A DNA stretch of 64,000 bases from positions 860,001 through 924,000 of the forward strand of contig JAJOZX010000088.1 in NCBI GenBank assembly GCA_023014485.1. The letters run 5' to 3'. Below the pieces are notes generated by a model, which was given only the letters and a program-made list of their open reading frames with translations, was not told the origin of the DNA and ran no database searches. The DNA is from Bathynomus jamesi (lineage: Eukaryota; Arthropoda; Malacostraca; Isopoda; Cirolanidae). Positions 57,310-64,000 of the stretch are shown here, one piece after another; within the stretch, counting starts at the first letter, position 1, and the number at the start of each line of letters is the position of its first letter. A program made the translations under genes and the position numbers.

Positions 57310-57960
57310 CTGTATATATTAGACTTAAAACTGTAAAATATTAATTGAGCAACAAAACTTACAGATTTTAGTGATGAACACAATACAAATTTTTACACTG
57401 AAAAAACTTAAGTAAAGAAAGTCTATCAGAAATTAACTTGACAGTGCACCACGCCAACGGCTATAGTTATACTGATTGATTCACAATTAATTACGAAACA
57501 AGTGCACATCAAATCAACTGGCAACTTAGAAAATTTTAATTTTAGCGAAAACATATTGCTCAAAATTAATTACAGTTAAATTCTCACGAGTAAAATATAT
57601 ATATTAAAATTTGTCATAAATAATATGACAAATTTTAAATACTATGACAGAATTTATATGATTTTTATTTTAAAACAGTACTAATAGAACCAGTCTTTTA
57701 TAAAATCGTTAAAATTAAAATCTGCCAAATTACACTTTTGCAGTAGCCGAGTAGCGAGAATTTATTTACATATACTTAGCAGATTTTAATTTTAGCGAAA
57801 AATATTTAGTGATCCCAAATCCACAATGGTGCCATTTCAAGTCAGAATAAGAATATAAAATATTATTTAACAAAAAGCCACAAGGTAAAATTATGTATAC
57901 ATATTAGGACCTTAATTAGACCTTAATATTAAAACCTGATTAGACTGATTAGAAAACGTG
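57260..57960. other. Right interior of the 55600 hAT element
   Basis: Starts with (TA)n. It contains two copies of a short motif CAGATTTTA(A/G)TTTTAGCGAAAA-like (near 57535 and 57780). Non-coding. Confidence 0.45.
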
Positions 57961-58320
57961 TCACTGAACCCTTGTTAAGCCTCCGTGGAACCCCAGGGTT
58001 CCGCGGAACACAGTTTGGAAACCACTGCTCTAAATGAATAGTTTATATAGAAAATTCAGCAATTTTAGTTTTATGTTATTATTATTAGGCAGAAGGTGAC
58101 GCCCTGTAGATTTTTAAACAAAGTTACTGAAATGACCATTTCGACGTCACTAATGAACCACTTAAGAATTTTGCAATGACCAATTCAGGATCTAAGGGAT
58201 TAAAGTGTACAAATACGAATAAGATATGACCACTAAATAAGTAAAATAATATTTTAGGTGCCCACCGGAGGGGCAAACACAAATGACTCCTCAGGGAGTC
58301 ATTGGCACCTAATGGGTTAA

Positions 58321-58924
58321 TTAATTAAATGAAATTAGCAAATTTTAGATAGATAATTATAAAATGGAAACTTAATTGTTATGGCAATAATGGTCATAGT
58401 GAACTTATACATTAGTAGGAGCTAATGAAGTACTTCTTTAGTGATTTGCGAAATACATTTAGTGGTGAAACCTACCTGATATGTATGGTAATTGTATTCT
58501 ATACATCTGCACTGTCTGCAGTTTCCATTGTATAGTTTGGTTTGCGTATAAAATCCCTTGGCAGTCTGGTGTTTTAATGATGGTGTATTTGATGAGGGGT
58601 GAGTCCCCTTTCATTGGGTGATGTGTGTTGATTTTTAATGATAACTTTTAACATATTGTCAGCAACTCTGAATTTGTATAAGTCATTTAGTTTTAAAATA
58701 TTTAGTTCTTTAAACATTGGGAAACTGTGACTTTGTTTTCATTATTCGAGAGAGTTTGCAAATATTTTTTATGAATGAATTCCAAAGGATGTTTTATATA
58801 TTTCTTTGAGCTAGTGATAAATGGTTAAAACATTTGAAAGTTATGACAAATATTATAAAGAAGTCATTAATAAATATCTATCTAACACTAATAAATCTTT
58901 GTTCTTCAACTATTTCAAAACTTT
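58321..58924. other. Unassigned interval
   Basis: No gene or repeat end recognised. It contains CCCTTTCATTGGGTGATGTG near 58600. Confidence 0.35.
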
Positions 58925-59811
58925 GAGAATGCCCCTCAGGGAAAAGTCAAGAGGCGTGAGGTCTGGAGACCTAGGTGGCCATTCGGGCCCTCGCCGACCG
59001 ATCCGCTTGCTTGGGAATGTTTCATCTAAGGAGTTCCGGACGATGGTTGCGAAATGTGATGGTGCACCATCCTGCTGAAACCACATCTCCGCCCGTTCTG
59101 CCCTGCCAATGGAATGTCATCCGGTATGGCCATTAGAAATATTTGCAGCATATGCAGATATGTTTCACCTGTTACATTGCCGTCGAAAAAGTACGAACCA
59201 ATTAACCGATCTCCCCAGAGCGCAGCCCACACCATAATTCGTGGATCGAATTAAATATGTCCTTCCTCCATCCAGTGGGGGTTCTCATTGGCCCAATAGC
59301 GTGCATTATGCCTATTGATACGACCGCTGATGTGAAATATCGCTTCGTCGCTCAACATGATCCTTCGTTGAAGCTGTCGATGTTGCAGAAATCACTGACA
59401 GAACTCTACACGACGGTCTGTGTCGTCACCGTGCAGTTCCTGAACGAGTTGGACTTTATCGGGGTGGAAACGATTTGTTGTAAGAATTCGTTGAATGGAT
59501 CTTCTGGAGACACCCGTTTCCTGGAATAACTTTCTTAAGGACTTACGTGGGCCGTTTTCGAGGTGATTGAGTACCGTTAGTGATGTTGCTGCATCGGTTG
59601 AACGTTCTTGGCCGTCCACTACACGGCCGATCATGAACACTTCCCGTTTCTTTGAAGCGAGTGAACAGTTTTCCAACTGATGCCTGAACAACTGGCGGCC
59701 TCTCAGGGTGTTTTCATTAAAAGCAGTAGCAACTGATCGGTGTGTGTTACCACGCCTTGCACACATTAAAACTATCTCCACCCGTTCATCTATTGTCAAT
59801 TTCAGTGCCAT
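58925..59811 (-). pseudogene. DD41D transposase, frameshifted and truncated
   Basis: ATG at 59811 (MALKLTIDERVEIVLM) is the likely start. The N-terminal part has ATAFNENTLRGR and SRRSIQRILTTNRFHPDK. A frameshift near 59392 follows RRVEFCQ. The catalytic part has VMVWAALWGDRLIGSYFFDG. The second Asp lies in QQDGAPSHFA around 59075 and the third in RSPDLTPLDFSL, about 40 residues later, one fewer than its relatives, probably from a codon loss. It is inactive. Confidence 0.8.
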
Positions 59812-59901
59812 AGGTTCAACAACAAATCTGAAAAGAACAAAACACATATTAAAACAAATTATTAAAATGTGCCTATGGTTCCTGACTTTTGCGCCACCCT
59901 G
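58925..59901 (-). mobile_element. DD41D mariner, 3' truncated
   Basis: On the minus strand it starts with CAGGGTGGCGCAAAAGTCAG at 59901, with TA directly outside. The transposase runs to the SPDLTPLDF block and then ends against unrelated DNA near 58925. The second terminal repeat is absent. Confidence 0.85.
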
Positions 59902-59999
59902 TATAGAGAGAGAGAGATAGGTTGATAGCGAATGCATCTGTAGAAAGTTATACAACATTTAATACCTACTTTCAAGAAATAATTTAACAAGAAAGTGTA

Positions 60000-60400
<401 letters not shown>

Positions 60401-60767
60401 GCTGGGATGGGGGATAGAAAAGTAATAATAATATTCACCATTGACCTATACCGAATGAGGAAAATAATAATAATGTAAGTACTGCCAGAGAGAGACAGTG
60501 TAGGAGACAAAACCAAGAGAAATAGTGTAACGCCTGTAATGAATAATTGTAATTTAATAGAGGGAAATATCCTAGAAACTATATATTTATGTATATAGTA
60601 TGACCTATGTTAGGTTACTATACTCTATATTCACCAAGAAAACAAATCTATTGAACTGAGTTTTATCTCTTGCATAAATGAATTATTGTACTATAACAAT
60701 TGAGAGCGAGTGTTCGACTTCCGATTGTGTAATATCACTGTTATGCCTAAGACGTCATACACACACA

Positions 60768-60802
<35 letters not shown>
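60401..60802. other. Unassigned interval
   Basis: No gene seen. Ends in (TA)n. Confidence 0.4.
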
Positions 60803-60804
<2 letters not shown>

Positions 60805-61277
60805 CTGCAATGACCACGCAGTATATTAATGTATAGAAACGACGTAAGTATAGAGGAGTGTTCTGCACACGAGGAAGAGAAATAACGAACAAATGAAAAA
60901 TGAGGTGACCGCCCGGGAATCGAACCAAGGATCTTCCGATTACCGGACAGATATGCTACCACTACACCACGGGCCTCGATCAGTCAGAAGTCGCAATTCT
61001 CCTACATAGGGCAGAAACCAATGCCTTGAGAGGGCACCCTCGCAAATCGTGAATATGTACATTTAACTGCAATGACCACGCAGTATATTAATGTATAGAA
61101 ACGACGTAAGTATAGAGGAGTGTTCTGCACACGAGGAAGAGAAATAGTGGTAGCATATCTGACCGGCAATCGGAAGATCCTGGGTTCGATTCCCGAGCGG
61201 TCACCTCATTTTTCATTTGTTCGTTATTTCTCTTCCTCGTGTGCAGAACACTCCTCTATACTTACGTCGTTTCTATA
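60803..61277. repeat. Palindromic pair of tRNA-derived SINEs
   Basis: A tRNA-like unit on the minus strand (about 60905-60977) has GTAGTGGTAGCATATCTGTC (A-box part) and GGTTCGATTCCCGGGCGGTC (B-box part). A second copy on the plus strand (61146-61203) mirrors it. The shared body with CTCCTCTATACTTACGTCGT gives an inverted repeat of about 130 bp (60835-60962 against 61148-61277). Its first 84 bp also occur as a direct copy at 61065-61148. The acceptor stem does not pair, so this is a SINE and not a functional tRNA gene. Confidence 0.8.
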
Positions 61278-62039
61278 TATATATATATATGTTTGTGTGT
61301 ATGACGTCTTAGGCATAACATATATATATATGTTTGTGTGTGTATGACGTCTTAGGCATAACATATATATATATATATATATATATATACACTAAATTTT
61401 ACTTTCAAGTTTAGGTTAGCTTACTCTAGATTCAAATTTTTTAATTTTTTGGAGGATAGCACTCCCCACCCTCTTGGCACCGGAACTTCTACGTCCACAC
61501 TCCTCCCACTTCCTCCACTCCCCTCTACCCCATTATCCCTATTCCGCAATCCCTCTCCTCAAATGGGCCCGCACTTCTTCCCTAATTATCGGCAATTTAT
61601 AGATAAAATACAATTTAATTCACAGCGATGGTTTATAAGTGAATTCTAAAAATATTTAAATTATCGTGACTTTAAAATTCATTCGTTGCATTCATTATAT
61701 TCGTTACATAAATATTTGTTACTTGGTTCAGTGTAATAAATTATAGGTCGAGTTTCATAAAATGTGCATTGAACTGAAAAGATATGGGAAAAACCAAACC
61801 GGAAATGCTGATTTCACTCGGTCATAGTGAAAGATATCTCAAGCGAATATGTGGCCATGTGAGATTATGTTGTGTGTACTTATTCATACGACTCTATGGG
61901 TTCCGCATGAGCATTTATGCAGTCATGGGTCATGTTTCGATCCCATGCATGATTCCATACTAAAGGAATTTCTGGAGGGTGAGGTAAATAAACCTTAACT
62001 ATAGGGACATATAAACAGACTTTACCATAAAATCTCTCT

Positions 62040-62060
<21 letters not shown>
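61278..62060. other. Gene-free interval
   Basis: Two copies of GTTTGTGTG(TG)TATGACGTCT with (TA)n tails at 61290-61380, matching the inverted 60752-60775 segment. A C-rich patch at 61460-61560 gives a chance frame. Otherwise AT-rich and empty. Confidence 0.45.
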
Positions 62061-62205
<145 letters not shown>

Positions 62206-62357
62206 TACGAGGAATCTTAAAACTTTTATGTCGAACTTGTTAATTCTTTTTTAAAGAATTCAATACATCTTCATTCGGAAGTTTTTCTTAATAAACTTTT
62301 GAAAAAGAAGGAAATGGCTCGTTTCCTAAATAGAAATGGTTCCAAAACAGAAATTTC

Positions 62358-62360
<3 letters not shown>

Positions 62361-62414
<54 letters not shown>

Positions 62415-62445
62415 ATATATATATTATATATATATATATATATAT
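62361..62445. repeat. (CT)n-(TA)n microsatellite
   Basis: (CT)n over about 50 nt, then (TA)n. Confidence 0.85.
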
Positions 62446-62526
62446 ACTTTTGAACATTTCAAAAATAAAACAAAATTTGCGAATCCGGTGTCTCTTTTCA
62501 TAGTTCAAACAAATGGGATTTATAGA

Positions 62527-62690
62527 GGGTGCCCGGTAGCTCAGTGTTTACGGTGCTGGACTCTGGTGTTGAGACTGCTTCGTTCCCACATGCTGGTTCC
62601 TGGGTTGGGTTGAGTTGGTTGAATCATTATTCGGGCTGAAGGTGATCCTTGGGGTACGTTCATCCCCACATCGTGGGAATACGAGCTTCT
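62527..62690 (+). repeat. tRNA-derived SINE
   Basis: GTGCCCGGTAGCTCAGTGTT has a clear A box. The B box near 62595 is decayed. The body has ATTATTCGGGCTGAAGG and CATCCCCACATCGTGGG, a short stem. The body segment resembles the second SINE at 36195. Confidence 0.6.
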
Positions 62691-63135
62691 TGTCTGTTAT
62701 GAACTTCATGGGATTTATAGACAAATTTCGGGAAAAATCTAAGATACGACATCGATTACATTATTCGTCACGCACAAGTACTTTCGTTCTCTTGAAAACC
62801 TAAAGTACATACCAGCCTGTCTGAGCTTAGTAGTGGTGACCCGCATGTTCAACCTACGAGTATAATCAATTCTTTTTTAATTAATCCAGACATAGGATTT
62901 TGGCCATTAATCTACTTTTAGGTCTTCCATAGAAGAATAGTTTTTGCGGCTTTAAGACTCTCAACTTCAGAACTAGTTAATTGACGCCATGCCAAAATAT
63001 TTCAGCATGAATCGCCATCAAGTGTAGACAATGACAATTAAATTAATTTCCAGTTTACCTTCATTTACACTGTTTAGTCATTATATGTGAACATGTAAGA
63101 TCATACTAGCTGATAGTTAGGACTAAATACTAAAT
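62691..63135. other. Unassigned interval
   Basis: No gene or repeat end recognised. Confidence 0.35.
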
Positions 63136-63139
63136 ATAA

Positions 63140-63240
63140 TGTAAGATGGTGGATTTGTGGTCTTACGTGCACTGGGATTCGAACCTCCTTCTCTGAAGGT
63201 GTCATTTTTGTGAGATATAACTTTATCCACTCGTTGTCAG
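63140..63240 (-). repeat. tRNA-like SINE, minus strand
   Basis: GGTTCGAATCCC at 63174-63185 on the minus strand is a perfect B box. A weak A-box-like AGTGGATAAAGTTATATCTC lies about 40 nt upstream. No acceptor stem closes, so a tRNA gene is unlikely. Confidence 0.45.
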
Positions 63241-64000
63241 TGCCAGCAGCTAAGTGGGGAACAGAGTGAACAATGAAGTCGGGGATTCTCTATTAAGTGT
63301 TGCAGTTCTGATTTCTGTTCAGGCGTACTATTTGTCGAAGTTTTCTGCAAACAGAATAATCGATTGGATTAAAGTCTATTAGGTGGCTACTATTATTGTC
63401 CTATAATTTTAATTTTAATCCTATAAAAATAATAACATTATCACAGATAATGAGAAATTTTACAGGCGAAAAATAAACAGGCAATTTTTGGGACGAAGGT
63501 TTTCAGAAGCTTTTCGTTTAATCACCATTTCCACGAAAACTGTAAATCACAAATTCAAAATTAACACATTAATTATAAAGCTAAGAACATGGTCTATTTG
63601 TTGCTTTTTACTACTTTTACATATATTTATTGAGTCACGAGTAATAGGGCGGATCGAAAATGAGGTTTTTAAACTTTTCTTCGAAATTCAAATATGGCTA
63701 GTGCGGAAAATATGTGGGTGCTATAGATAATGACTGTGCATAAATATTAGTCCTGCGAAATTATATCTTCAGGTGCCACAAAGCCGTCGAAAAAAGTGAA
63801 ATATAATGATTTTCTTATATTCTGCATTAGTACAATAACTGAAACTTACTTGTTATTATTATATATTAAGTGTTCCAATTACCAAAATAGTTACTGAATT
63901 ACGCAGCTCTTAGTTTATTTAGATCAATGTTCTTTTGATTAATGATCTAAATAATCCAGAACTCATCACGAGGAGGTGGCTGCGTGTCGAGCTCCCCCAT
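63241..64000. other. Right end of window, unassigned
   Basis: One plus-strand frame at 63488-63730 without motifs. The last 45 bases (CAGAACTCATCACGAGGAGG...) resemble 45718-45760 and probably begin an interspersed repeat that continues beyond the window. Confidence 0.4.

Larger units (their letters stand above)
55600..58027. mobile_element. hAT element with perfect 8-bp duplication (host of a nest)
   Basis: Ends are CAGTGGTTCCCAAACT and, inverted, CAGTGGTTTCCAAACT. CTCTAAAT lies exactly outside both (55592-55599 and 58028-58035). Inner blocks CGCGGAACCCC (left) and GGGGTTCCACGG-like (right) match. Without the nested element it would be about 870 bp and non-coding. Confidence 0.9.
55473..58320. 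mobile_element. Possible piggyBac-type element hosting the hAT nest
   Basis: GTCCCAATG followed by a CTCCCTGAGGAGTCAT hairpin lies at 55493-55519. The inverted counterpart GTGCCAATGACTCCCTGAGG lies inward of CCCATTAG and TTAA at 58317-58320. TTAA also lies at 55469-55472. Spacing between TTAA and the hairpin differs between the two ends. No coding region of its own. The call is tentative. Confidence 0.4.

Noticed and set aside
60905..60977. tRNA gene on the minus strand
   Set aside because: A and B boxes are present, but the acceptor stem does not pair and a second truncated, diverged copy lies nearby, so it is a SINE.
63488..63730. 80-codon plus-strand ORF near the window end
   Set aside because: No motif, AT-rich codon use and no neighbour to support it.

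Overview
The window is a eukaryotic, AT-rich, repeat-dominated stretch. It is most likely from an arthropod genome: it holds Penelope-like elements with a GIY-YIG nuclease, DD41D, DD37D and DD34D mariner families, piggyBac, Buster-type hAT elements, tRNA-derived SINEs and a Polinton relic. I see no host protein-coding gene that I can defend. Almost every recognisable protein is a transposase, reverse transcriptase, integrase or other mobile-element protein, and nearly all are broken. The exact host lineage cannot be read from this sequence.

Layout. 1-600: tail of a Penelope-like element. 627-7167: a large non-coding LTR retrotransposon (LARD-A, sense on the minus strand). 7192-8568: a complete mariner-like DD41D transposon with an intact 347-residue transposase. 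8640-18400: a decayed Polinton/Maverick with penton-like protein, integrase (split by a hairpin MITE), a conserved unknown protein and packaging ATPase on the minus strand, and protein-primed DNA polymerase B on the plus strand. 18401-21792: a 3.4-kb transposon with its own terminal inverted repeats, coding a transposase-like protein of a family I cannot name. 22468-23182: a DD41D remnant. 23228-29247: a second LARD (LARD-B), opposite in orientation to LARD-A.

29865-31471: a DD37D (maT-like) element. 31745-32640: LINE reverse transcriptase remnant. 33.1-33.7 kb: two small hAT MITEs. 34.6-36.1 kb: a DD41D element nested in another mariner end, then two tRNA-derived SINE units. 36.8-38.3 kb: Tc1 fragment and an internally deleted DD37D copy. 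38305-38976: hAT-like MITE rich in ATCCGC hexamers. 39494-40863: DD34D mariner with TA duplications. 43.3-45.0 kb: Penelope-like element. 45105-45701: a long hairpin element with TA duplications. 46027-47639: a divergent relative of the unnamed transposase. 48.6-51.6 kb: decayed DD41D pieces and nested MITEs. 52.8-54.4 kb: piggyBac transposase. 54.6-58.3 kb: nested hAT elements. 58.9-59.9 kb: another DD41D. The remainder holds microsatellites, SINEs and unassigned DNA.

How the parts relate. Elements have piled into each other, and (TA)n tracts lie at the borders of most insertions. The best candidates for something undescribed are the unnamed transposase family (18401-21792, with a second branch at 46027-47639), the paired LARDs with internal satellites, the hairpin element at 45.1-45.7 kb and the foldback MITE inside the Polinton integrase. 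Identities quoted below are by eye. No searches were run.
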